Assembly (NCBI GenBank): GCA_020161365.1
Contig: JAIUNU010000005.1
Coordinates: forward strand, 62,001-126,000
Length of the DNA stretch: 64,000 bases
Reading direction: 5' to 3'
DNA from: Pseudomonadota bacterium
GTDB taxonomy: Bacteria > Pseudomonadota > Alphaproteobacteria > Caulobacterales > Caulobacteraceae
Position numbers and translations under genes: made by a program. This document shows positions 36,590-44,665 of this stretch, in pieces. The stretch's first letter is position 1; every line of letters starts with the position of its first letter. The notes beneath the pieces are model-generated. The model was not told where the DNA came from and did no database searches. It saw nothing but the letters and a program-made list of their open reading frames with translations.

Positions 36590-38317
36590 CTAGCCGGCCA
36601 CGGCCTTTACGCAGGCGGCGCGGGTGTCTGGCGTCAGCGCCGTGGGGACCTTGAGCCGTTGCACGGTGACTTCTCCGGGGCCCTTCGGCAGAAACCGGAT
36701 CACGCGCGGCTTGCCGTTCTCCTCGACCGCCAATCCAATCTCGACCGTGCTGTCGCCGGGCTTGCCGCCCTGCCGACCCAGATACTTCATGCCCTCGCGT
36801 AGGCCTGCGGCGTAGGCGGGACCGGTCGGATCGACGCCGGCGAGGGCTCGGGTCTTGCCGGTCTCGGCGAGATCGAGGCCGAGCCAATAGGCGGGCCGCG
36901 TCAGCGTCTCAACGGTCAGGCATCCCCCAAAAGCGTCGGCTGGCAGCAGGATGCGCTCGCCCCGGCTTACATAGCGGTCAATCTCGGGGGCGAGATCGAC
37001 CCCGGTCATGCTTCTGGCGACCGCAGCGAAGGCCTGGGCTGCGGGCGTCCGGGGGCTTGCGCCGCGACGCTGCGCGGCCTGATCCCGCAGGGCCAGCATC
37101 ACCCGGTCCAGTCCGCCCTTGGTCTTCAGCCTGTTCTCCAGCAGCACCGCCAGTTGCGCGCCGCGTTGGTAGGGCAGCTTTTGCACCGCCCTGTCGCTCC
37201 AGAAGCCGGCGACGATCTGCGCGTTGTTCGCGCCGATCGCCGGTGAGGTCGCATAGGCGTCGAGGGCCTCGTTCCATGCGGCGGCGAAGGTCTCCAGGTC
37301 CACGAGCCCGGCCCGCAGCGCCAAGCGGCGGGCGTAGTAGTCGGTAAAGCCCTCGCTGAACCAATAGCCGGCCGGCTCATCCGGGCCGTCGATGGCCCCG
37401 CCGAGGCGTTCGGCGATCCAGCTGTGCAGATACTCGTGCGTCAGGAAGAGGCGATAGTCCTCGAGCTTGGTGTTCTGGGTGGAGATGACGGCGAAGGCGT
37501 CGTCCAGCCCGGTTCCGCGATACGAGGTCCAGCCCTGCGGCCCGGGCTGACCGGCCAGGGTGATCAGGAACGGCGTCCGATCGTCCCCCCAGAAGGCCCG
37601 GGCGGCCCCGATCGAGCGGGCGGTCATGTCGGCCAAGGCCTCGGCGTTGAAACTGAAGGTCCCACGCACGGCCACGGTCAGCGGCGCGCCCCCGACGTCT
37701 CTTCGCGCTTCCACCGTGTCCGGATAGGCCATCAGCACGCTGGGACCCAACTGCGAGATCGAAGCCGGCGACTTCTGGAGCGGCGTCAGGTCCGTGGCCA
37801 GCCGGAGCGACGCGCCGGCGGGATTCCATTCAAAACGCGCCAGGTCCAGGTCCCGGCCCTCGGGCGTTGCGAAGATCGTGTGGCCGATCACGTAGAACCC
37901 TTCCGGGCCGATGATAGGCTGGCCGAAGTTGGGGCTGTCCGGCGGCGGCGGGCCGTCATAGGCGCTGACGACCCGATACCGGAGCGTCAGGGCCGCGCGG
38001 GGCTTCGAGGTGATGGCCCACGTCTTCTCGTCGGGCTGAGAAAGCTGACCGCCGGTCACGACCGGATCCTTCAGGAACCGCCACAGGCGTTCGCCTCCGC
38101 CCCATTCGGCCGGCAACTGCATGCGCGTCTCGCCGTCGGCGTCGGCCCTGAGCCTGACCTCGACGGTCAGCGCCTGAACCTTGCCGTTCTCGACCACCGG
38201 CGAGACGCGATAGACGTCGAGGTTCCGCTGCAGGGGCGCCGCGCCGACCGGCAGGGCGGCCAGGGCCCCTATCGTCAGAACGGCTGACGCGGCCAGAACA
38301 CGATTTACGACCATCAA
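36590..38317 (-). CDS. M61-family secreted metallopeptidase
   Basis: A 575-residue protein with a signal peptide (ending LPVGAAPLQ), an N-terminal beta-rich domain and an M61 (glycyl aminopeptidase-like) catalytic domain. The zinc motif is HEYLHSW at about residue 293, with the glutamate region WFSEGFTDYYARRL about 30 residues on. A C-terminal PDZ-like region is plausible (GPAYAAGLREGMKYL). It should be an envelope aminopeptidase. The gene is alone and convergent with the DUF465 gene. Confidence 0.86.
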   Translation of the reverse strand: MMVVNRVLAASAVLTIGALAALPVGAAPLQRNLDVYRVSPVVENGKVQALTVEVRLRADADGETRMQLPAEWGGGERLWRFLKDPVVTGGQLSQPDEKTWAITSKPRAALTLRYRVVSAYDGPPPPDSPNFGQPIIGPEGFYVIGHTIFATPEGRDLDLARFEWNPAGASLRLATDLTPLQKSPASISQLGPSVLMAYPDTVEARRDVGGAPLTVAVRGTFSFNAEALADMTARSIGAARAFWGDDRTPFLITLAGQPGPQGWTSYRGTGLDDAFAVISTQNTKLEDYRLFLTHEYLHSWIAERLGGAIDGPDEPAGYWFSEGFTDYYARRLALRAGLVDLETFAAAWNEALDAYATSPAIGANNAQIVAGFWSDRAVQKLPYQRGAQLAVLLENRLKTKGGLDRVMLALRDQAAQRRGASPRTPAAQAFAAVARSMTGVDLAPEIDRYVSRGERILLPADAFGGCLTVETLTRPAYWLGLDLAETGKTRALAGVDPTGPAYAAGLREGMKYLGRQGGKPGDSTVEIGLAVEENGKPRVIRFLPKGPGEVTVQRLKVPTALTPDTRAACVKAVAG

Positions 38318-38379
38318 AGCCCCCGAAGCGCGACCTCACCCTAGGCGGGCGGGGCATGTCGGGTCAGCTTAAAGTTCTG

Positions 38380-38742
38380 TCAGGCGCGCGGGGGCGCGGC
38401 TTCGAGTTCGCGGACGGTTTGCAGAAGGCGTCCCGGCGTCACGGGCTTTTCCAGGCGCGCGTCGGCGTGCTGGTCGTCTTTCAGCAAGCGCGGATCAACC
38501 GCCGAGGCCATCAGGGTGGCGGCGCCCGGCAAGGCGTGGCGCACCGCTCTGACAAGATCGCCGCCGCTCATCCGCGGCATGGTGTGGTCGGTGATCACAA
38601 GGTCAGGGCTGAAGGTCTTTAGCGCCTCGAACGCCTCCTGGCCGTCGCTGCAGAGCAGGACGTCAAATCCAGCTTCCGTCAGAGTGATCTCATAGATCAT
38701 CGACAGAACCGGATCGTCTTCGGCGACCAGTATACGTTGCAT
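38380..38742 (-). CDS. Single-domain response regulator
   Basis: A 120-residue stand-alone receiver: RILVAEDDPVLSMIYEITL, phospho-Asp in LVITDHTMPRMSG, and Lys in RLEKPVTPGRLL. Such proteins act as phosphorelay intermediates or adaptors. The ATG at 38742 has GAGGG upstream; a TTG at 38751 would lengthen it slightly. A near-CtrA motif (TTTA-N7-TTAA, 38767-38781) lies 25 bases upstream of the ATG. Its partner kinase is not here. Confidence 0.85.
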   Translation of the reverse strand: MQRILVAEDDPVLSMIYEITLTEAGFDVLLCSDGQEAFEALKTFSPDLVITDHTMPRMSGGDLVRAVRHALPGAATLMASAVDPRLLKDDQHADARLEKPVTPGRLLQTVRELEAAPPRA

Positions 38743-38884
38743 GACCCTCAAATCTCGCGCGCATGCTTAACAAACCGTAAAGCTAACTAGCGTGCCGACG
38801 TCAGGCGAGTCCCCGTGCGATAAGGTCGCACGCCTGGCGGTTGTCATGGCCAAGGCTTGGGCGCCGAGGGTGGCGTCGCCGCGA

Positions 38885-39598
38885 TCAGGCGCTCTTGCGT
38901 TTCCGCAGGAACATCGCCGCATCCGCTTCGGCCAGCGCCTCTTCCGGATCGGCGCCGGGCTCGATTTCACGCACGCCAAACGAGATGTGCAGCGGGGCGG
39001 ACCATTCACCGAACTCCACCGGCTCGGCGCGAACGGCCTCAGCGAGGCTTTGCGCCTTGGCCAGGGCGGTTTCCTTGTCAGCCTGGGCGAGCAGCACCGC
39101 GAATTCGTCGCCGCCCATGCGGCCAACGATGTCGCTCTCGCGGACATTGGCCAGCAGGCGCTTGGCGACCGCCTTCAGGGCCTCGTCGCCGGCGGCGTGG
39201 CCAAAGCGGTCGTTCACGCTCTTGAAGCCGTCCAGGTCGAAGAACACCACGCTGGCCGGCGATCCGTAGCGCTGGGCGAAAGCGGCCACCCGCTTCATCT
39301 CGCGCAGAAAGGCGCGCCGGTTCAGGACCGGCGTCAGAACGTCCATGTCGGCCAGACCCTGGGCCTCGTTCAGACGCAGCTTGAGCACCGAGACCTCGTT
39401 CCGAAGATCTTCGATCTCGCTCATCAGGGTCTGAAGCGCCTCGACCACCTTTGGCGTCAGGTCGGCCTCGGTCAGACCCAGAAAGGCCGCACTGTCGGGG
39501 GCGGACACTTCGCGGGCCGTCACCTGCGCGCCGGCGCGCGCCAGCGCGCGCTTGCGGATGGCGGCGAAGGGTTCGGTCCGGGCGCCGGAAATCTTCAT
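38885..39598 (-). CDS. dgcA: Diguanylate cyclase DgcA
   Basis: A 237-residue soluble GGDEF protein. The active site is RMGGDEFAVLL and the inhibitory (I-) site RxxD is RESD, just before it (ANVRESDIVGRMGG). The N-terminal 80 residues are a helical region with a coiled coil. It makes cyclic di-GMP from two GTP and should be feedback-inhibited at the RESD site, as shown for DgcA of C. crescentus, to which I assign it. The frame runs open to 40045, but the ATG at 39598 follows AAGG and begins the conserved part. Confidence 0.83.
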   Translation of the reverse strand: MKISGARTEPFAAIRKRALARAGAQVTAREVSAPDSAAFLGLTEADLTPKVVEALQTLMSEIEDLRNEVSVLKLRLNEAQGLADMDVLTPVLNRRAFLREMKRVAAFAQRYGSPASVVFFDLDGFKSVNDRFGHAAGDEALKAVAKRLLANVRESDIVGRMGGDEFAVLLAQADKETALAKAQSLAEAVRAEPVEFGEWSAPLHISFGVREIEPGADPEEALAEADAAMFLRKRKSA

Positions 39599-39826
39599 GA
39601 CCTTACGGGGAATCGAATGGCACAGCTCGCCTATGGTTAACGGGAACGGCGTTCGGCGCAATCGGGGCGCCGAAGAGTCGCAGGGACATGTCGTCTCATC
39701 GTGCTGTGAAACCCTCCTCAGGCGCCAAGTTGAACGCGTCGGTGTCGTTTTGGGCTTGCGCGCGGAGGGCGGCCCGCCTACGGGGCGGCTTTCATCCGCC
39801 GCCGCCGAGTTCAAGGGACGACGCCG

Positions 39827-40318
39827 ATGCCTTCGACCACGCCGCCTGTCGCGATCATCATGGGCAGCCGCTCGGACTGGCCGACCATGAAGGGCGCGGC
39901 CGACGCGCTGGACAGCTTGGGCGTGGCCTGGGAGGCCAAGGTGGTCTCGGCCCACCGCACGCCCCAGCGCCTGTTCGATTTCGCCACGGGCGCGGAGCAG
40001 GCGGGCTACAAGGTGATCATCGCCGGCGCTGGCGGCGCGGCGCACCTGCCGGGCATGGCGGCCTCCATGACTAACCTGCCCGTGCTGGGCGTGCCGGTGC
40101 AGTCCAAGGCGCTGAGCGGGCTCGATAGCCTGCTGTCGATCGTGCAGATGCCGGGCGGCGTGCCTGTCGCCACCCTGGCCATCGGCGATGCGGGCGCCAA
40201 GAACGCCGGGCTGCTCGCGGCCCAGATCCTGGCGCTCTCCGATGCGGCCTTGGGCGAGCGCCTGGCGGCCTTCCGCGCCGCCCAGACCGACAGCGTCGCC
40301 GAGAGCGTCGAGGACTGA
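39827..40318 (+). CDS. purE: N5-carboxyaminoimidazole ribonucleotide mutase
   Basis: A 163-residue class I PurE. Motifs: [51 protein letters not shown] and [14 protein letters not shown]. It moves the carboxyl group of N5-CAIR to make CAIR in purine synthesis. purK starts six bases after its stop. Confidence 0.95.
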   Translation: MPSTTPPVAIIMGSRSDWPTMKGAADALDSLGVAWEAKVVSAHRTPQRLFDFATGAEQAGYKVIIAGAGGAAHLPGMAASMTNLPVLGVPVQSKALSGLDSLLSIVQMPGGVPVATLAIGDAGAKNAGLLAAQILALSDAALGERLAAFRAAQTDSVAESVED

Positions 40319-40323
40319 TCAAG

Positions 40324-41409
40324 ATGGCTTCGTTCCCCCTGGTTCCCGGTTCCACCATCGGCGTCCTCGGCGGGGGACAGCTGGGGCGCATGCTGGCCCT
40401 GGCCGCCGCGCGCCTTGGCTTCGACGTCGTGATCCAGGACCCCGAGGAAGGCTCGCCCGCCGGCCGTGTCGCCGCGCGCCAGATCGTGGCGGCCTATGAC
40501 GACCGCTGGGCGCTCAAGCGCCTGGCTGAAGCCTGCGACGTCGTCACCTACGAATTCGAGAACGTGCCCGCCGACACCGTGTCGGAGCTGACCGCGCTGG
40601 GCGCCATGGTCTCGCCGGGCGCCAAGGCCCTGGCCGCCGCCCAGGATCGGGTCGCGGAAAAGACCTTCATGGCCGAGATCGGCGTGCCGACCGTGGCCTT
40701 CGCCGCTGTCCACGACAGCGAGAGCCTTGCCGAGGCCGTCGCCCGCATCGGCGCGCCGTCCCTCTTGAAGACCCGCCGCGAGGGTTACGACGGCAAGGGC
40801 CAAGCCTGGATCCAGAAGGCCGGTGACGCCGAGGCCGCCTTCGACAAGATCGGCCGCCAGCCGGCGATCCTGGAGGCGCCGGCCGATTTTGGCCGTGAGC
40901 TGTCGGTCATCGCCGCGCGCGGCCGCGACGGCGAAATCGCCTGCTATCCGGTCAGCGAGAACCACCACGAAGGCGGAGTCCTGCGCCGCACGGTCGCGCC
41001 GGCCAAGATCACGCCGGCCACGCGCGACCAGGCCGAGTCGATCGTGGCCAAGATCCTGACCGCGCTGGACTATGTGGGCGTCATCGGCGTCGAGCTGTTC
41101 GAGCTTTCGGGCGGCAAGCTGCTGGTCAACGAGTTCGCGCCTCGCGTCCACAACACCGGCCACTGGACCCAGGACGGCTGCGAGGTCGACCAGTTCGAGC
41201 AACACATCCGCGCTGTCGCCGGCTGGCCCTTGGGCCCCACGGCGCCGCATCACCATGTCGAGATGACCAACCTCCTGGGCGCCGATGTCGACGCCTGGAA
41301 GAAGCTGGCCGCCGAACCCGAGACCCGCGTGCATCTCTACGGCAAGGGCGAGGCGCGCCCGGGCCGCAAGATGGGCCACGTCAACCGCCTGCGGCCGCTG
41401 CGCGACTAG
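40324..41409 (+). CDS. purK: N5-carboxyaminoimidazole ribonucleotide synthase
   Basis: A 361-residue ATP-grasp enzyme: [20 protein letters not shown], the ATP-grasp loop [14 protein letters not shown], and [19 protein letters not shown]. It makes N5-CAIR from AIR, bicarbonate and ATP for PurE. Its TAG stop shares a CTAG with the stop of the convergent regulator gene. Confidence 0.95.
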   Translation: MASFPLVPGSTIGVLGGGQLGRMLALAAARLGFDVVIQDPEEGSPAGRVAARQIVAAYDDRWALKRLAEACDVVTYEFENVPADTVSELTALGAMVSPGAKALAAAQDRVAEKTFMAEIGVPTVAFAAVHDSESLAEAVARIGAPSLLKTRREGYDGKGQAWIQKAGDAEAAFDKIGRQPAILEAPADFGRELSVIAARGRDGEIACYPVSENHHEGGVLRRTVAPAKITPATRDQAESIVAKILTALDYVGVIGVELFELSGGKLLVNEFAPRVHNTGHWTQDGCEVDQFEQHIRAVAGWPLGPTAPHHHVEMTNLLGADVDAWKKLAAEPETRVHLYGKGEARPGRKMGHVNRLRPLRD

Positions 41410-41645
41410 TCGGCGTCGTCAGGGGCGTTCAGGTCGTCGGCGTCGAAGTCGTAGTCCAGAAGATCGCCGGGCTTGCAGTCCAGGGCCGCGCAGAGGCGGG
41501 CCAGGGTGCGGAAGCGGATGCCCTTCACCTTGCCCGAGCGGAACAGCGACAGCTGGGTTTCGCTGAGCCCGACCTGCGCCGCCAGGTCGCGGGCCTTCAG
41601 GCCCTTGGCGACGATCAGGGCGTCGAGCGTGACGCGGACGGGCAT
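41406..41645 (-). CDS. XRE-family (HTH_26) transcriptional regulator
   Basis: A 79-residue DNA-binding protein: ARDLAAQVGLSETQLSLFRSGKVKGIRFRTLARLCAALDCKPGDLLDY is a Cro/C1-type helix-turn-helix, with an acidic tail. It is encoded just downstream of a DUF2975 membrane protein whose stop and its start are separated by no gap. Such regulator/DUF2975 pairs recur in many bacteria; the regulator probably controls its own operon. Confidence 0.87.
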   Translation of the reverse strand: MPVRVTLDALIVAKGLKARDLAAQVGLSETQLSLFRSGKVKGIRFRTLARLCAALDCKPGDLLDYDFDADDLNAPDDAD

Positions 41646-42145
41646 CAGATCATCTCGTCGAGTTCAGCCTGGGCCGCCAGGGCCTGGTCCATCACGCGCC
41701 CCAGCAGGAACAGCGCGCCGCCGATCATGCCCAGGGTCATGCCGGCGACGTCGAAGTGCAGATAGCCGCCCTTGGCGTGGCCGACTAGCCGCATCAGGTT
41801 GGTGACTCCGAACACACTGATGAGGCCCCCGACGCCGAGCGCGATCCCGACGCGTCGCAAAGCGGGCGGCAGGGCGGCCTGTATGAGCCGACCGTTCGCT
41901 AGCTCTCCGAGCGTCTGACCGATCGTCCAGACCGCGAACAGGTAACAGGCGATCGGCAGGTTCCAGATCGTCGCCCCCAGCATCTGGTCGCTACGCAGGG
42001 GCTCGCGATGCACCAGCGCATAGAGGGGAGGGAAGATCCAAGCCATGGCCGCCATCAGCAGCCCGACGCTGATCACCATGAACATCGCCAGCCAGCGGAA
42101 CTGACGGCAGCGGCTGCGGAAGGCGAGGATTTCGGTCTGGGTCAT
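41645..42145 (-). CDS. DUF2975 membrane protein
   Basis: A 166-residue protein with four membrane segments (MVISVGLLMAAMAWIFPPLY, TIWNLPIACYLFAVWTIGQTL, a third near 105-125 and a fourth near 135-155). This matches the DUF2975 family, which is often adjacent to an XRE regulator. Role unknown. The 97-base gap upstream to the divergent ABC gene holds a perfect CtrA-type box. Confidence 0.8.
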   Translation of the reverse strand: MTQTEILAFRSRCRQFRWLAMFMVISVGLLMAAMAWIFPPLYALVHREPLRSDQMLGATIWNLPIACYLFAVWTIGQTLGELANGRLIQAALPPALRRVGIALGVGGLISVFGVTNLMRLVGHAKGGYLHFDVAGMTLGMIGGALFLLGRVMDQALAAQAELDEMI

Positions 42146-42177
42146 GATCTATGGCGGGTTGGGAACCTGTCTTGTCT

Positions 42178-42192
42178 TTAATCTTGACTTAA
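42178..42192. promoter_or_regulatory. Perfect CtrA-type box TTAA-N7-TTAA
   Basis: TTAATCTTGACTTAA matches the full Caulobacter CtrA consensus (two TTAA half-sites separated by seven bases). With flanking bases it is a CTTTAA/TTAAAG inverted repeat, so it could alternatively be an operator of the adjacent XRE regulator. It sits between the DUF2975/XRE pair (minus) and the ABC transporter operon (plus), 53 bases from the ABC start. Confidence 0.65.
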
Positions 42193-42244
42193 AGATCGCG
42201 ACTCCGCAACTTTATCTCTAACTTAAATTTCGTGAGCGCCGCCA

Positions 42245-43180
42245 ATGTCCGCCGCTATCGAGACCCGAGGCCTATCCCGTCGTTTCGGCGCGCGCCTCGC
42301 GGTCGAAGACCTGTCGATGACCGTGCCCGAGCGGGCGGTTTACGGTTTCCTGGGCCGCAACGGCGCGGGCAAGACCACGACCCTGAAAATGATCCTGGGC
42401 CTGATCCGGCCCAACGCAGGGGCGGTGAGGGTCAACGGGATCGACGTCGCCCGCGACCGCATCGGCGCGGCTCGGCAGGTCGGTGCGCTGCTGGAGGCGC
42501 ATGGCTTCTATGGCAATCTGACGGGCCGCGAGAACCTGGGCCTCACCGCCACGCTCCTTGGCCTGCGCAAAGCCGAGATCGACCGCGTGCTGGAGGTCGT
42601 GGAGATGAGCGCCGACGCCGACCGCAAGGTGGGCGGCTACTCGCTGGGCATGCGCCAGCGCCTGGGTCTGGCGCGGGCCATGCTGGGCGCGCCGCCGATC
42701 CTGGTGCTGGACGAGCCGACCAACGGCCTGGACCCTGACGGCATCGCCGACATGCGCCGGTTCCTGAGAAGCCTGTCCGAGCGGACCGGCGCGACCGTGC
42801 TGCTGTCCAGCCACCTGTTGGGCGAGATCGAGCAGACCGCCACGCATGTGGGCGTCGTCAACGACGGCCGCCTGGTGCTGGAGGGCGAACTGGCGCGACT
42901 GAAGGCCGACCTCGCCCCTGAACTGATCGTGCGGACCGGCGACGACACGCGGGCTTTGAGCCTGCTGCTGGCGCATGGACGCTCGCCCGTCGCCGCCGAG
43001 GCGGGCCTGACCGTCGCGCTCCGGCCCGGAGAGGACCCCGACCAGGCCGCCGCCGCCATCACGCGCCAACTGGTCGAGAGCGGCGCGTCGGTCTTCGCCA
43101 TCGGCCCCCGCGAAAGGTCCCTGGAGGACATCTATCGTCGCGTCGCCGGTTTCCGTTCGTCCCTCGCCGAGGCCGCCTGA
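42245..43180 (+). CDS. ABC transporter ATP-binding protein (BcrA-like)
   Basis: A 311-residue ATPase: Walker A GRNGAGKTTTLKM, signature YSLGMRQRLGLARAML, Walker B LVLDEPTNGLDPDG and switch LSSHLLGEIEQ. This is the bacitracin-exporter type of ATPase with a C-terminal regulatory region. It energises the permease encoded immediately after (the ATG overlaps its stop by one base). Confidence 0.9.
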   Translation: MSAAIETRGLSRRFGARLAVEDLSMTVPERAVYGFLGRNGAGKTTTLKMILGLIRPNAGAVRVNGIDVARDRIGAARQVGALLEAHGFYGNLTGRENLGLTATLLGLRKAEIDRVLEVVEMSADADRKVGGYSLGMRQRLGLARAMLGAPPILVLDEPTNGLDPDGIADMRRFLRSLSERTGATVLLSSHLLGEIEQTATHVGVVNDGRLVLEGELARLKADLAPELIVRTGDDTRALSLLLAHGRSPVAAEAGLTVALRPGEDPDQAAAAITRQLVESGASVFAIGPRERSLEDIYRRVAGFRSSLAEAA

Positions 43181-43905
43181 TGATCGCCGTCCTGTCCGTC
43201 GAACTGCGCAAACTGAACCGCTCCCTGGCCGCCCTGCTGGCCGTCGCCGCCCCCGCCTTGATCGGTCTCATCGCCTTCTTCAGTCTGCTGCGCGCCCAGC
43301 ATCCCATGCCCTGGGAGAAGTGGCTCCAGATGTCGGCGGGGATATGGGCCTTCTTCATGCTGCCGATGAGCGTTACGGCCCTGACGGCCCTGGTCGCTCA
43401 GATGGAGCACGCTCCACGCGCCTGGGACCACCTGCGCGCCCTGCCCGTGGCGCGATGGAAGCTCTACGCGGCCAAGGCGATCTGCGTGGTGGTCCTGGTC
43501 GCGGTCATGACCCTGCTGAACCAGCTGATCACCTGGGCCGCGATCTCCGCCGCCACGGCCCTGAAGCCCGCCGTGGCTCCGACGGGCGCGGTCGATGCTT
43601 CCAAGGCGCTCTTGCTCAATGGCAAGATCGTCGCCGCAGCCTTGCTGATGATCGCCATCCAGCTGTGGATGGCGCTGAGGTTCGCCAGCTTCGTGCCGGC
43701 GCTGGCGCTGGGCATCGGCGGGACCTTCTTCTCGGTGGTCGCGACCTCGGCCAAGCAGGGCGTGTTCTTCCCCTGGCAGATGCCCGTCAACATGTTGGCG
43801 CGCGACGCCTGGCGGATCGAGACGGCGCTGGCGCTCGGGGGCGGCCTTGGGCTGATCGCCTTGATCGCGGCGATCCTCCATCTGTCGCGGCGAGAGGTTC
43901 TTTAG
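43180..43905 (+). CDS. ABC-2 type permease
   Basis: A 241-residue membrane protein with about six helices (VELRKLNRSLAALLAVAAPALIGLIAFFSLL ... LALGGGLGLIALIAAIL) and the BcrB/ABC2 layout with a conserved AKAICVVVLVAVMTLLN region. It forms an export complex with the preceding ATPase. The cargo is not known. Confidence 0.85.
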   Translation: MIAVLSVELRKLNRSLAALLAVAAPALIGLIAFFSLLRAQHPMPWEKWLQMSAGIWAFFMLPMSVTALTALVAQMEHAPRAWDHLRALPVARWKLYAAKAICVVVLVAVMTLLNQLITWAAISAATALKPAVAPTGAVDASKALLLNGKIVAAALLMIAIQLWMALRFASFVPALALGIGGTFFSVVATSAKQGVFFPWQMPVNMLARDAWRIETALALGGGLGLIALIAAILHLSRREVL

Positions 43906-43954
43906 CGCGCCCGAGGCTGCTAGAGCGCTTTGCGTGAGTAACGCGGAGCGCGCG

Positions 43955-44665
43955 ATGAGCGAACAGGCCCTGATCGGACTGATCGGCGGGATGAGTTGGG
44001 AAAGCTCGGCCCAGTACTATCGGCTGATCAACGAGGCGGTGCGCGATCGTCTGGGCGGCGTGGCCTCGGCGCGGACCCTGATGTGGTCGTTCGACTTCGC
44101 CGAGATCGAGGCGCTGCAGCACGCGGGGCGCTGGCCTGAACTGTCGCGACGCCTGGCCGACGCGGCGCGGGCGCTGGAGGCGGGCGGCGCGGATTTCCTG
44201 GTGCTCTGCACCAACACCATGCATCGCGAGGCCGACGCGATCGAGGCGGCGGTGCCTATCCCGCTGCTGCACATCGCCGACCCGACCGGCGAGGCTATCC
44301 GCGCGGCGGGACTTTCGACCGTCGGGCTGCTGGGCACCGCCTTCACCATGGAGCACGACTTCTATCGCGGGCGGCTGGAGAAGAAGCACGGCCTGACCGT
44401 GCTGACGCCTGACGCCGACGACCGCGCCGTCGTGCATCGGATCATCTACGAGGAGCTGGTGGCCGGTCGCGTGCTGGACGCCTCGCGCGAGGCCTACCGG
44501 GCGGTGATCGCGCGGCTGGCGCAGCGGGGCGCGCAGGCGATCATCCTGGGCTGCACCGAGATCATGCTGCTGGTCTCGCAGGCCGACAGCCCGGTTCCGG
44601 TGTTCGACACCACGACTCTGCACGCGATGGCGGCGGTCGACCGGGCGCTGAGCCCGGTCAGCTAG
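43955..44665 (+). CDS. Aspartate/glutamate racemase-family protein
   Basis: A 236-residue racemase: IGLIGGMSWESSAQYYRLIN and the two catalytic Cys in LVLCTNTMHREAD and IILGCTEIMLLV. It interconverts an L- and D-amino acid, probably Asp or a broad range (the YgeA/RacX group). The open frame starts at GTG 43934; the ATG at 43955 has GGAG eight bases upstream and is preferred. Its stop shares a CTAG with the pbpC stop. Confidence 0.87.
   Translation: MSEQALIGLIGGMSWESSAQYYRLINEAVRDRLGGVASARTLMWSFDFAEIEALQHAGRWPELSRRLADAARALEAGGADFLVLCTNTMHREADAIEAAVPIPLLHIADPTGEAIRAAGLSTVGLLGTAFTMEHDFYRGRLEKKHGLTVLTPDADDRAVVHRIIYEELVAGRVLDASREAYRAVIARLAQRGAQAIILGCTEIMLLVSQADSPVPVFDTTTLHAMAAVDRALSPVS

Noticed and set aside
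40006..41379. 457-residue minus-strand frame opposite purEK
   Set aside because: Antisense of two certain purine genes.
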